A stretch of DNA of 64,000 nucleotides from Euphorbia lathyris. Taxonomy: Eukaryota; Streptophyta; Magnoliopsida; Malpighiales; Euphorbiaceae. A program made the translations under genes and the position numbers. The stretch spans positions 80,307,501 to 80,371,500 of the forward strand of contig NC_088916.1 of assembly GCF_963576675.1 (NCBI RefSeq). The letters run 5' to 3'. Under the pieces are notes generated by a model. It was not told where the DNA came from, ran no database searches, and worked only from the letters and a program-made list of their open reading frames with translations. Below, piece after piece: positions 19,365-29,898 of this stretch (its first letter is position 1; each line of letters opens with the position of its first letter).

Positions 19365-22040
19365 TTAGAAGCAGGATTCATCGAAGTGATCGACTATCCC
19401 CCTTGGGTCGCAAATGTGGAGCCAATCGCAAAAAAGGACGGCAAAGTAAGGATGTGCGTTGATTACAGAGATCTTAACAAGGCATGCCTCAAGGATGAGT
19501 TCGCATTGCCTCATATCGACGTATTGATCGACAGTGCAGTGTCAAGCATCTTACACACAAATGTGGATGGTTTCATGGGCTACATGCAAGTTCAGATGGC
19601 CGAAAAGCACAAAGCAAAAACCTCGTTCACAACCGAGTGGGGGACATACTGTTACAGAGTAATGCCGTTTGGTTTGAAAAATGCCGGGGCAACTTATCAG
19701 CGAATGGCCACAGCACTGTTCCATGATATGATACACAAGGAGGTAGAAGTCTACGTGGACGATATGATGGTCAAATCAGAGACAAGAGAAGGGCATTTTG
19801 CCGCGCTCGAGAAGTTTTTGGCCCGAATTGCAGAATTCAAGCTAAGGTTAAACCCGAAGAAGTGCTTTTTCGGCGTTTCGTCGGGGAAAATCTTAGGCTA
19901 TGTAATCGAAAATAAGGGAATCGAGGTGGATCCTGATAAAGTGAAGGCTATACAGGAGATGCCGGTGCCGAGAAATGAGAAGGAAGTGAGAGGGTTTCTG
20001 GGGCAGGTTCAGTATATCAGTCGGTTCATAGCGAGACTCACCGCAATCTGCGAGCCAATCTTTAAGTTGCTAAGGAAAGACCAACCCGCTACTTGGAATG
20101 ATAAGTGTCAGCAAGCTCTGGAGAGCGTCCGGAACTATTTGTCTAATCCGCTAGTGCTGAGACCGCCTAAACTGGGAAAGCCGCTTCTCCTCTATGTAGC
20201 AATTGAGGAGCGATCTATTGGGGCAATGTTGGCTCAAGAGGGAGACACCGGTGTGGAGCACGCGGTGTATTATTTGAGTAAGAAATTCCTGGAGTACGAG
20301 CTCAAGTACAACATGATCGAAAAGACATGTGTGGCAGTAGTATGGTTGACAAAGAAACTGCGGCACTATTTCCAATCGTATAAAGTGACCATTATTTCTC
20401 GGATGGACCCCGTGAAGTATCTGTACCGAACTCCGTCTTTGACAGGGAAACTAGCCCGATGGTTACTACTTTTATCCGAGTTTGACATTGAATATGTAAC
20501 GAAGAAGGTTATCAAAGGGAGGGCCGTGGCAGAATTTCTGGTCAACCAACCCCTGAATGCAGAGGAAGAAGAGATAAGCTATGATTTCCCCGATGAGCAC
20601 TTGAACGCAATCGAAGTTATACAGTGGAAAATGTTCTTCGATGGAGCAGTTAATTCGAATGGAGCCGGAGTAGGAGTACTACTTACCTCACCGGAAGGAG
20701 AAAGGATCCCGATGGCCAAGAAGTTATCCTTCCCTCTCACCAATAATATGGCCGAATATGAAGCGTGCATTTATGGTTTAGAGTCATTAGCGGCACTGGG
20801 AGCGTCATATGTTGAAATTTGGGGTGACTCAAAGTTGATCATCGAACAGGCACAAGCAAACTGGGAGGTAAGAGAAGAAAGACTACGTCCGTACCTCGAT
20901 CAGCTAGAAGGGTTGGCACAAAGATTCAAAGAATGTCGTTTCTATCATATTCCTCGAGCACAGAACCAGGTGGCGGATGCCTTGGCCACTTTGGTGTCAG
21001 TTTGGGACAATCCCCGGAACCTTGCTTCGAAACCGTTGGTATTGAGAAGATCTCACAAACCGTGCTACGAAGACGTAATGTTGTTAGGGGCAGATGAAAA
21101 ACTGTGGTATTTCGATATCGTGAACTTCATGAAAGATGGAACATATCCGGCAGAGTCAGAACCTAGGGATCAAGCTGTGATTAGAAGGCTAGCTCGTCAG
21201 TTCGTCATCCACAACGACTTGCTTTACAAAAGGCACATGGATGGATTACAACTAAGATGCTTGGATGCGGGAGAAGCCCGCGAGGCAATGGAATCAGTAC
21301 ATTCAGGAATTTATGGAGCCCATATGGGAGGAGCAGTGTTAGCAAAGAAAATCGTAAGACAAGGCTTCTATTGGCTCACCATGGAAAGAGATTGTAACGA
21401 ATATGCGAAGAAATGCCATGATTGTCAAATCCACGGAGATTATAATCACTTGCCAGCTATGGAACTGCACGTGTTGGCACCACTTTGGCCATTCGCTGCT
21501 TGGGGCATTGACATCATCGGCGAAGTAAGGCCTAACGCTTCAAATGGACATAAGTTTATTGCTGTCGCCATCGATTATTTCACCAAGTGGGTAGAAGCAG
21601 AGTCGTTTAGCAAACTGGGATCCAAGCAGATGAGAAAGTTCATTGAAAAACACTTGATCACCAGGTTTGGAGTGCCTCATCACATGATTACGGATAATGG
21701 GGTCCAGTTTCAGGGGGAAGTAAGAAATCTTTTCCGAGAATATGGCATTGAAAATCACAGGTCTTCTCCGTGCCGTCCACGGGCTAATGGAGCAGTAGAA
21801 GCAGCTAATAAGAACCTTAAGAGGATTCTCGTAAAAACGGTGGAATCACATCGGAATTGGCATGAGCACCTCCCACTCGTGTTGTGGGCTTATCGCACGA
21901 TAATTAGAACCTCAACTAGGGCAACGCCATTCTCTTTGGTGTATGGAACAGAAGCAGTCTTGCCGATTGAGATCGAAAAGCGATCATTGAGAATCGCAGT
22001 GGAGGCAGAAATTCCCGAGGTGGAATGGGTGAAGAGGTGA
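19365..22040 (+). CDS. Tat reverse transcriptase, dual RNase H, integrase core
   Basis: Continues the gag-PR frame after the TAG. RT shows KVRMCVDYRDLNKA, YRVMPFGLKNAGATYQRM and catalytic YVDDMMVKS (residues 123-126 counted from 19386). A Gypsy-type RNase H remnant (LLYVAIEERSIGAML, KYNMIEKTCVAVVW) is followed by a second, archaeal-like RNase H (FFDGAVNSNGAGVGV, NNMAEYEACIYGL, IWGDSKLIIEQ, NQVADALATL), the Tat hallmark. Integrase has a zinc-binding N terminus (HSGIYGAHMGG ... CHDCQIHGD) and the triad D709, D770, E805 (GIDIIG, ITDNGVQF, NGAVEAANK), exactly 35 residues between the last two. Ends at TGA 22038-22040, again in frame with the next segment. Confidence 0.94.
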   Translation, partial: LEAGFIEVIDYPPWVANVEPIAKKDGKVRMCVDYRDLNKACLKDEFALPHIDVLIDSAVSSILHTNVDGFMGYMQVQMAEKHKAKTSFTTEWGTYCYRVMPFGLKNAGATYQRMATALFHDMIHKEVEVYVDDMMVKSETREGHFAALEKFLARIAEFKLRLNPKKCFFGVSSGKILGYVIENKGIEVDPDKVKAIQEMPVPRNEKEVRGFLGQVQYISRFIARLTAICEPIFKLLRKDQPATWNDKCQQALESVRNYLSNPLVLRPPKLGKPLLLYVAIEERSIGAMLAQEGDTGVEHAVYYLSKKFLEYELKYNMIEKTCVAVVWLTKKLRHYFQSYKVTIISRMDPVKYLYRTPSLTGKLARWLLLLSEFDIEYVTKKVIKGRAVAEFLVNQPLNAEEEEISYDFPDEHLNAIEVIQWKMFFDGAVNSNGAGVGVLLTSPEGERIPMAKKLSFPLTNNMAEYEACIYGLESLAALGASYVEIWGDSKLIIEQAQANWEVREERLRPYLDQLEGLAQRFKECRFYHIPRAQNQVADALATLVSVWDNPRNLASKPLVLRRSHKPCYEDVMLLGADEKLWYFDIVNFMKDGTYPAESEPRDQAVIRRLARQFVIHNDLLYKRHMDGLQLRCLDAGEAREAMESVHSGIYGAHMGGAVLAKKIVRQGFYWLTMERDCNEYAKKCHDCQIHGDYNHLPAMELHVLAPLWPFAAWGIDIIGEVRPNASNGHKFIAVAIDYFTKWVEAESFSKLGSKQMRKFIEKHLITRFGVPHHMITDNGVQFQGEVRNLFREYGIENHRSSPCRPRANGAVEAANKNLKRILVKTVESHRNWHEHLPLVLWAYRTIIRTSTRATPFSLVYGTEAVLPIEIEKRSLRIAVEAEIPEVEWVKR

Positions 22041-22349
22041 TGTGAGCAGTTGGCTCTAGTTGACGAAAAAAGGATGGAAGCGCTTTACCATGTACAGTTA
22101 TACCAGAGAAGAATGGCTCGGGCTTTCAATAAAAAAGTCAAGACCAGCCCTATCAAAGAAGGAGATTTAGTGCTGAAACAGATCCGTGTGACGCACACCG
22201 ACCCAAGGGGGAAGTTTAGGCCTAACTGGGAAGGGCCATTCGTCGTGAAGAAGATACTAAGCAAAGGAGCGGTGAAGTTAACTACAATGGACGGCATGGA
22301 ATTCTCCGAACCTACCAACCTGGATAGGCTTAAGAAATACTTTTCGTAA
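22041..22349 (+). CDS. Tat integrase C-terminal region
   Basis: Same frame as pol after the TGA. It holds the integrase C-terminal text ARAFNKKVKTSPIKEGDLV and DPRGKFRPNWEGPFVVKK, then GAVKLTTMDG and LDRLKKYFS with the stop at 22347-22349. This is the GPY/F-type module (here GPFVV) that closes plant Gypsy pol. The TGA upstream most simply comes from an Arg CGA or Trp codon, so the fragment is the intact tail of a frame broken by one substitution. Confidence 0.88.
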   Translation, partial: CEQLALVDEKRMEALYHVQLYQRRMARAFNKKVKTSPIKEGDLVLKQIRVTHTDPRGKFRPNWEGPFVVKKILSKGAVKLTTMDGMEFSEPTNLDRLKKYFS

Positions 22350-22823
22350 AAAAAAAAAGAAAAAGAAAGAAAAATTCCTGATAGGTTGAAAACCCGCAAA
22401 GGGTGACCTATGCAACAATGAGGGAAATCCCAATGGGTGAAAATACGAAAGGGCACTCATTTAAAAATTCCGGGATAGTAAAAGGAGAGGAGAAAAATCG
22501 CCGGGATCCGAAAACCGAAAGGCGGGTCCTGGTAACAATAGTTATGACTTGAGCAATTACAAAAACAATGTATAAGAGACTAAGTATTTCTGTTGTTTGT
22601 AAATAAATAAAGGCATGAATATATTTGACGAGAATGATTGGAATCATCATAATCTACTGAATGCATGGTAATATGAATCACGAGTTATACATTTCCTATC
22701 CTACTTTTCACAAAAAGCCTACCTACTATCCACCCCACTCCCTATACATCAGCTATACAGCGGGGAAACTCCAATAAAAGCTACAAAGCAATAATGAAAG
22801 CTACAAAGCAATACATAACGAGC
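22350..22823. other. Spacer between pol and the antisense gene
   Basis: Begins with an A-rich run and includes GGGTGACCTATGCAACAATG and similar sense-strand text common after Tat pol (family memory, not checked). Near 22772-22815 a short tandem repeat of AAAGCTACAAAGCAATA is present. It would be the 3' UTR of the antisense gene on the minus strand; no AATAAA was recognised there. Confidence 0.5.
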
Positions 22824-25800
22824 CTAATACGGAGGGAAATCCCAATAGTCCTCAAAATCTCTCAAGTGTGATGCCCGCTCCGCAGATAGTGCCTCCTCGG
22901 CAGCTCGCGCTCGCTCATCAGCAACTCGTGCTCTCTCATCGGTGACCCGTGCTCTCTCCTCGGCAGCGAGGCATCCGATCGACTCATCGCGCGCCCTCTC
23001 CTCGACGGTAAAGTGACCCTCAGTCTCCCGTCGCATCATCCCTGACCAGTGGTCATTTCTCTCCTGATACACCTGACCGACCCGGGCGTCGGCCTCCCAC
23101 ACCAACTCGCTCTGCCTCCGCTCGTGGGCATGCAGATCGCTCTAAAGCAAAAGAAAGGAAAAACAGATAAAAATAAGAAGCAGCGTAGGCATGAACATAA
23201 ATCATACATACATGCATACATTCCACTACACTAAAGTAAAATAATGATACATACCAGGTGATCGGTGCAGCGCAAGCTGAGGCGATCTCGGAGATAACCA
23301 GACAGCTCCACGTAATCCGTGCAGGTCTCCCTCGTAGTCAGAGAAGCATCTGAGGGATCAAAGGGGACCCTCGAGGTGAAGATAGGAGGAACTGTCTCAA
23401 ATCCCGCATAAGCTGCCCCGGACTCATCATAACAAATCGTGGCAAAATCTCGCCCGTAGTCTGGTAGGGGCACACCTAGGGAAGACCTCTCTGGTCGGGC
23501 AGCGCTGGAGGACTCGCCGACATAGTAGGGCTGCTCGCACACAGGTGTCTGAGCTCGAGTGTCGTCAAAAAAATCAGATAAATGGGCACTCTTCCAGCGG
23601 AACCACTCACCGGGACCTCCTCCTGCAAAAAAACACACAATAAAAACCTCTAAACATCTCATGAATGAAATGGTAAAATGAGAAGAAAGCGGAACCACTC
23701 ACCGAGACCTCCTCCTGACCAAAGACTGCCGCAACAGCCTCCCTCGAAAATACATCTGCCACCGGATCCACCTCCATCGCTGCCGCCGGGGCATCCCTCA
23801 CGCTCAGCAGAGTAGATAAGTAAAGCTCGCGGCCCCCGGCGTGAATCCACACTGCTCTACCAACAAACCGATGAGTCAGGTCCTGACGAATGGTCGATAG
23901 GGGCATGGTCCGCACCGCGAACATAGAAACGGGAATCTCACCCGGTGTCCAGTGGGCATCACTAACTCCGGTGATGCCTCGGTCCCCCAAATACCATGCC
24001 CGCACGCAGGGGCCGGTAAGCACACACTGCTGCTCCTGGATCATAGATACATACGTATAATCGGGACCGAAGTCGAGGTCGTCCCACCTGAACTTAATCT
24101 AAAAAGTGCACAAAGAGAAAGTCAGAAAGGATCAAACGAGAATCTAACACGACTAGGCAGCATCTACCTGTCTGAGGGTCAGCGAATCTATCCAATCTAG
24201 AAGTCGCGGCACCGTCCGTGTCCTCTCGGCACCCAAGTCGAAATCTCTCCACCGGGACATGAGAGGCGGCCTCGGTACTCTCGGTCGAGGTCGAGACCGG
24301 CTGGGAAGGATGTGCCTCTCATACGCCCACACCTGCGGTAAAAACAAGGATTAGGAGTGTGAAAGACGCAAAGAAGATAAGATGGGCAAGTCAAAAGGGC
24401 GTCGCGTACCAGCAAAGCGAAGGTGTAACCACCGAAATCCTTGCGCTTCCGGCAAGTCAGACCCAAAAATTTGTAGAGAAAGGCTAAGCCTGCCCCCGCC
24501 CAATCATAGGAAGCCGCCGCATCCAGATCGCTGAGTGCCTGAATGAGACCCGCGTGTACCTTCCCGCCCTTCGTGTGGAAAATCGCCTCACTCAGAGTAT
24601 ATACCAAGAAGCTACGAACCGCCAGGTCGGTATCGTCGGTCTCACAAAAATCTCACCGACTCAAAAGGCTCGCGGTGGAAATAAACTTCGCCGGAGTAGA
24701 TTTGGCGCATGGGCGAACTCCCGGTCCAATCAAAGCAGCGAGCCTAGCGAGGTCGACCCACGGTCGCATCATGTCGAAATGAAGAGGAACGGGAGTGCTG
24801 CTCCCTCGCAATCCTATCAACAGTGAAAAATCTCTGGGCGAGATGGTCATCTCCCCGAAAGAAAGGTGGAAAGTGTGGGTCGAGTCAACCCACCGCTCAC
24901 ATAAGGCGCGTAGGCCAAAACGGTCACATACCCCGTTGGTACGGGGCAACGCTGCAATGAAAGGCTCAAAGCCCAACTCGCGCACACGAGCTCTCGCCGC
25001 GGCACCCAGCCTAGCATACCACGAGTGAATCTCGGCGGTGGTCCCAGAAATCTCAATAAACTAGAAAGAACAAGATAAGAAAATTTAAATACAGTTCCTA
25101 AAGCATGCAATTAATGAGGACGCGTTAAGACTAGGCATTCTTTCATTATCTAACCTAGAGACATCCGGTCAGTTAGGACCAACTTTCTGTAAAAATCTCT
25201 CCTTTAGGATCGTCCATGTAAGGTTTAGTCAATTCTTTAACCCACTCTCGTCTGCATAGACGAGGGGCATAGATTAGTTTTACTATTCACGTGCATTAGT
25301 TAAGTTTTTTACTATTCACATTTTTACTATCCACGTGCATTAGTTAAGTTTTTACTATTCACATGCACTATTCACGTTTTCACTATTCACGTGCATTAGT
25401 TAAGTTTTACTATTCACATGCATTAGTTAAGTTTTCACTATTCACGTGCATTAGTTGAGTTGTCACTATTCATGTTTTTACTATTCACGTGCACTATTCA
25501 CCTTTTTACTATTCACGTTATTTTTACTGTTAGCATGCATAAATTCGTAGTGTCGTTATTCACATGCATATAGCGCGCATTTCTCACACAGAAATAAACA
25601 AGTGTTACTTGTAAGTGAAGAAATTCATGTTTTCTAGCTAAAGTCCTCTAAGGCAATCTAAAGGTTAGCATGCAAATCATGTTCGGATAGGAATGCTAAA
25701 GCCTAGAGTTTGAATCAAATAAAAGTGAGAAATTACTTACCTCGTTGCAGCGTGTCCGGCTCAGATGCGTTGTAGGGTCGTGGAAGGGATCCACTCTATC

Positions 25801-25857
25801 TAGGTTTACGTAAACCTCGTCCATGCCTCTAGTGCCATCCCATTCATCTAAATCCAT
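22824..25857 (-). CDS. Antisense plant-mobile-domain (PMD) gene, six exons, one internal stop
   Basis: Exons read on the minus strand: 25857-25741 (ATG, MDLDEWDGTRGMDEVY), 25060-24410, 24332-24168, 24098-23703, 23622-23255 and 23141-22824 (stop). Every junction has GT and AG; donors include GTAAGTAA and GTATGTAT, and acceptors TTCTTTCTAG and TTTTTTGCAG. Exons 1-4 are multiples of three. Exon 2 holds typical PMD (PF10536) text: SWYARLGAAARARVRELGFE, FHLSFGEMTISPRDFSLLIG and AGAGLAFLYKFLG; exon 3 begins VWAYERH. The last exon is an Arg/Glu/Ala-rich coiled coil (DERARVADERARAAEE). Defects: a TGA at 24653-24655 in exon 2 and a phase conflict between exons 4 and 5. PMD proteins of the MAIN/MAIL1 type act in the nucleus in silencing and meristem maintenance, and PMD genes are known to travel with plant transposons. 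Whether this copy is expressed cannot be seen. Confidence 0.82.
25270..25560. repeat. Irregular repeats of TTTACTATTCACGTGCATTAG in intron 1
   Basis: About eight degenerate copies of 'ttactattcacgtgcattagttaag' or shorter pieces, within intron 1 of the antisense gene. Several carry the palindrome CACGTG (G-box core). The repeats are irregular in length (12-45 bp), as expected of slippage-derived arrays. Confidence 0.75.
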
Positions 25858-26301
25858 CCCGAGAATAATCCAAAATCAAAGTCTAGAGAGAGAAAGAAGA
25901 GAGAGAAGGTGTGGGGTTGAAATGAAACCCCATCACCTTATATAGTAAGAGGAAATGGCATTCCCGTAAATAGTGAAAAAGGTACGATTTGACATAAAGG
26001 TAAAAAGTAAATAATTAATTACTAGGTGCACAGACATCCGATTCGCAGTCCGTTTCAGCCTACATTTCTCCCAGACAGCAGCCAATATTGTCAAGATATG
26101 AACTCTAGACAACAGTCAATTTTTACAGAATAGTGACACCAGTCAAAATACAGACGACAGTCAATAGAAAAATAATCGACAATGTGAATCATTCCGAACC
26201 AAAAAGACACTCCTACCAAACCATTCGAACCTCCAGGACACTAGCTCCAGTGAGAAAATACAGACAACGGTGTGAATCGTTAGAAAGAACCCTTTTGCCC
26301 T
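25858..26301. other. Region upstream of antisense gene
   Basis: Contains the TATA box above and then 300 bp with no recognisable gene. Words such as 'gacaacagtcaat' and 'cagacgacagtcaat' recur around 26040-26165 ('cagacagcagccaatat', 'ctagacaacagtcaattttta'), suggesting old short duplications. Confidence 0.4.
25936..25945 (-). promoter_or_regulatory. TATA box of the antisense PMD gene
   Basis: The minus strand reads CTATATAAGG about 85 bp upstream of the ATG at 25857, followed by a pyrimidine-rich leader (CTTCTCTCTCTTCTTTCTCT). The spacing and CT-rich leader are what a plant core promoter shows, so the gene seems to have its own promoter inside the retrotransposon, independent of the LTR. 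Confidence 0.7.
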
Positions 26302-26316
26302 TGAGCCACCTTACCT

Positions 26317-26667
26317 ATGGTTTACGACCGAGGTAGCTTTTTAGCCATCTTACCTGCGGTTCACGACCGAGGTAGCTTTTTAGCCATCTTACCTACGGTT
26401 CACGACCGAGGTAGCTTTTTAGCCATCTTACCTACGGTTCACGACCGAGGTAGCTTTTTAGCCATCTTACCTACGGTTCACGACCGAGGTAGCTTTTTAG
26501 CCATCTTACCTACGGTCCACGACCGAGGTAGCTTTTTAGCCATCTTACCTACGGTTCACGACCGAGGTAGCTTTTTAGCCATCTTACCTACGGTTCACGA
26601 CCGAGGTAGCTTTTTAGCCATCTTACCTACGATTCACGACCGAGGTAGCTTTTTAGCCATCTTACCC
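26317..26667. repeat. 39-bp minisatellite, nine units
   Basis: Nine nearly identical head-to-tail units containing CACGACCGAGGTAGC and TTTTTAGCCATCTTACCTAC, differing at one or two positions (first and last units most). Because 39 is a multiple of three, the plus strand stays open through the array (13-residue unit DRGSFLAILPTVH), which explains the ORF seen there. It lies between the antisense promoter and the 3' LTR. Tandem arrays in the 3' untranslated region of Tat elements are known sources of satellite DNA. Confidence 0.93.
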
Positions 26668-26887
26668 ATAACCAACATACGCAAGATTCCAAGAAAAGAA
26701 CATTCATCGACGGCCACTCCAAAGGTGACGACGGAAGGAATCAGAGAACGACACCGGAGCGCGCAGCGCGAAGGTCAGGTATGCTCCCTCCTACTCTTTA
26801 CGTGTCTTTTACTTTTATATGTTTTACATTGCATGTGTCATGTTAGCAAAAAACGTTTTCAAAACACACACATCACTGTCAAAATAG

Positions 26888-26902
26888 AAAAGTAGGGGCA
26901 AC
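26888..26902 (+). promoter_or_regulatory. Polypurine tract
   Basis: GAAAAGTAGGGGCAAC directly precedes the 3' LTR start TGTAGACACC. A purine run ending in GGGGCA(A/T)C before the LTR is the usual plus-strand primer site of Gypsy elements. Confidence 0.7.
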
Positions 26903-29898
26903 TGTAGACACCGAGTCGGAGGACCTGTGACGAAAACCTGAAAACAAGACGGTTGAAGCGATTGATTCCGAAAGTTTAAAAAATAATAAAATAAATAAGT
27001 TACATTCGGTCGCTGTCGTCGATCGGATGGTTCGCGAATACTTAGCGGCATGGTGCGAGTGCTTAGCGGCGGCCGGCGCACGTTCGACGACAGTCGAACG
27101 CCCGCTCGACGACGCAAAGCGCGCGCTCGACGTCCGTCGGACGCACGCATCCAACCACGAATGGCACGTGCTCGGCATCCGAGTGATGCACGGGTCCGGC
27201 GGCGTGGAACGCACGCTCGTCGGCCACGAGGAGTGTGCGCTCGGCAGCGCAGAACGCACGTTCGGCGGCCATGACGCGTGGACGCCCGACGGCACTGAAC
27301 GCGAGCTCGACGGCCGCGGGACGTGCGCGCCCGACGGCGCGAGACGCGCCCCGGCGGCCGTTGGGCGAGCGCCCAACCACGTCGGGCGGACGCCCAACCT
27401 TGCGTTGGGCGGCCGCCCAACAATGTTGGGCGGTAGCCCAACGGAGGGTTGGGCGGCCGCCCAACATGCCATGGGCGGCCGCCCAACCCCCTTGGGCGAC
27501 GCCCGATTCTACTCGGGCGTCGCCCATTTTTCCGAGGATCCGTTTGCCTATAAAAGGCACGGATCCCCATGCATTTAAAGGAAAGAAGAGGGAGGAGAAT
27601 TTTGGAGCCTTTCTCACTCTAAACATTTTTAGAGAGAGAAAGTGATTTTTTTTTAGAAAAATATTTTTTTTCTCAAAAATTCCGAATTTCCCAAAGTTAA
27701 ATTTTTACTAAAAAACACAAAAAACCGGAAAATCACGACTCGTGGAACCAATCGGCTTCGACTGTCAGATACCGAACTTGAGGTATTATCCGAGGACTAG
27801 ACTCGTTTTATTTTATTTAATTAATTTATTTATTTATTTTTATGTTATAATTTTATTTATTTTGTCATTTATTTATTTATCACGTTTTATTTAATTTTTC
27901 GTATTTATTTAATTCCCGTCTCGTGTTGAATAAAATTCGGTTTTGCTTTAAAATAAAAAACCTCGTTTTGATATCCCAATACGAACCGTGATCCGATAAA
28001 AAGGTAGTTCGGGTGTTAGAAACGTTGTAATTATAAGTTTGAATTTAAAAGAATTTCCGAATAAGGTTTTAAAATAAAAACGTTGTTTTAGGAATTTCTG
28101 TTATTGACTATGATCCATTTTTGGTAGTTTGGAAATCCAAAACGATTGAATTAGACTTAATTTAAAGCTTTTGAATAAATCTGAAAACAATTGGAGTGCT
28201 GCTGTAATTTACCATTACTGTCACTAATTGCTGTTTACCGATGGATTTTCCGTCGGTAAATCTGCTGGAATGTAAAAAATACTGTTTTGGTCCCTCTTTC
28301 TTAACTTTTAAGCTTTTAATCCTTCATATGTATATGTATAGTTATGTAATATATATTTTCAAATTATTTTAGACATTTAGTATATATAATTATTTAGGAT
28401 GTTTGTATATCATTTTTTATTCCATTTTTAAATATAAGTATATGTATATATATATTTTCTTTTTCATTCCTTTTGGGTTATATTGGATTTTATTTTAAAT
28501 GTTATTTACTTGAGCATTTTGGAGATAATTAGTAGATATTTTGAGGATAATGGGTATTATTTTGATAGTTAAACTACATTATGTATATGTATACATATAG
28601 TTTTTGGGGATATTTGGGCTATATTAGTTATCATTAAATAAAATTATTTTGGGTGATAAATGTCATTTTCTTATTTATGAGTTTTATTTACTATTTTCAC
28701 ATATTTAAAGTATAAATGTATTATATTTAGTATTTTCATATATGTATTATATAGTCTCTTTTCATTAACTTTTATTTCATGTTCCCTTTTTTATTTAAAA
28801 TGTATATATATATCTATATTATTTTCTTTATTGTTTTGGACCATTTATGGGTCCATATTTCAAATAGGCTTTACTTGGGAGTGACTTGTGATTCAATGGT
28901 TTATTGTTTTAATTATGACAAGTAAAGATTCATTAAAGAAAAGGGAAAATTAAATCACAAAAAGAGTTTTTAATTTAATCATTTAAACTAATGAATTTTT
29001 AGAGGTTCCTAATGTAAATAAATAGTGTTTTCTTGACATTTCAAATCGTTTCTCAAAACATCACGCTTTAAAACCTTAGTCCGTTCCAACGACGGATTAA
29101 GCGAGCCTTGTAATTAAAATCGTTTTCATTGTAAATAATAAAGTTTTGAATCGTTTTCTTAAATGATTTGTACAAAATAAAATTGACTTGTATGTTTAAC
29201 CACGTTTTCTTATTAAAGGTTTTTTATCTCAATGTTTTCAAACACTCGAGTCGTTCCAACGGCGATTCGGGTGAACTTCATCAAACGGGGTTTTCAAACG
29301 CACCTAAATCATTCCAATGGCGATTAAGGTGCGAACCATGTAAATAAACTCGTTTTGGGGGGAAATAAGTTAGCATAGAATAAACACACAGCATGACATT
29401 TAAATAAAGTTGTAAATAAATCACTTCTTTCTTCCCCCTTCTCTGTGTATGTATAATATAAATGGGTGATTCTTTACTAATGTGGCTTTTCAATAATATA
29501 TGCTCAAAACGGTTTCCAAAAAGAGAAAGAAAAGGTTTCAAATGAATTTTAAACTTAAAGAAGTATACGATTAGTCCGTTATCGCCTAACATGCTGAGTA
29601 GGAGGCCAGTGGTTCATAACCGGACGATGTCGGGGTGCCTAGTAGCCTTTTTCCGGAAAGGAGCTAGCCTTCTCGGCTCGTACCTAAGTTTCCCGAACCC
29701 ACACCGGTCTCCCGCAAGGGATCGGTGTTCATTTTTCCATTCGTGGGTGGCGACTCTTCCATATCTCTGAGCTACGGTCCTGCCGAGCAGCTTGATTCCA
29801 CGATTGGTTGCTTTCGGCGCCAATCACCGCTTACGTCGCCATGAGGTGTCCACCCCCCGGTCCGCCCGGGAGATTAGGCCGCGGCACCTCGTCTAACA
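26903..29898 (+). repeat. Tat element 3' LTR
   Basis: Copy of 9994-13016. Differences seen by eye are scattered substitutions, short indels in T runs, the missing palindrome unit, and a more diverged patch near 29225-29460 (for example the deletion around 'gtatgtatatcaaattaatg'). TATA CTATAAAAGG lies at 27548. The end ...GTCTAACA (29898) is followed by the GCAGC duplication. Confidence 0.95.

Larger units (their letters stand above)
9994..29898 (+). mobile_element. Tat-lineage Ty3/Gypsy retrotransposon, 19.9 kb, with antisense gene
   Basis: A complete element in a LINE. LTRs 9994-13016 and 26903-29898 both begin TGTAGACACC and end CGTCTAACA. The perfect 5-bp duplication GCAGC flanks it (9989-9993 and 29899-29903). 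Order: LTR, primer site, about 1.9-kb leader, gag-PR, RT-RNase H-INT, 3' region with an antisense PMD gene and minisatellite, polypurine tract, LTR. The dual RNase H (degenerate Gypsy type plus archaeal-like type), the large size and the extra antisense ORF fit the Tat/Ogre branch. The LTRs differ at only scattered bases and one palindrome unit, so insertion is probably fairly recent; two stop codons now interrupt pol. Confidence 0.95.

Noticed and set aside
23049..25028. Plus-strand ORFs in the 3' region of the Tat element
   Set aside because: Complement of PMD exons; the minus strand has splice signals and domain text, whereas the plus frames do not.
26317..26667. Possible CRISPR-like array
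   Set aside because: The units are contiguous with no unique spacers, and the setting is a plant retrotransposon.
26317..26895. 192-aa plus-strand ORF with 13-residue repeats
   Set aside because: It is the 39-bp minisatellite read in phase; the repeat length, not selection, keeps it open, and the rest runs into the polypurine tract.
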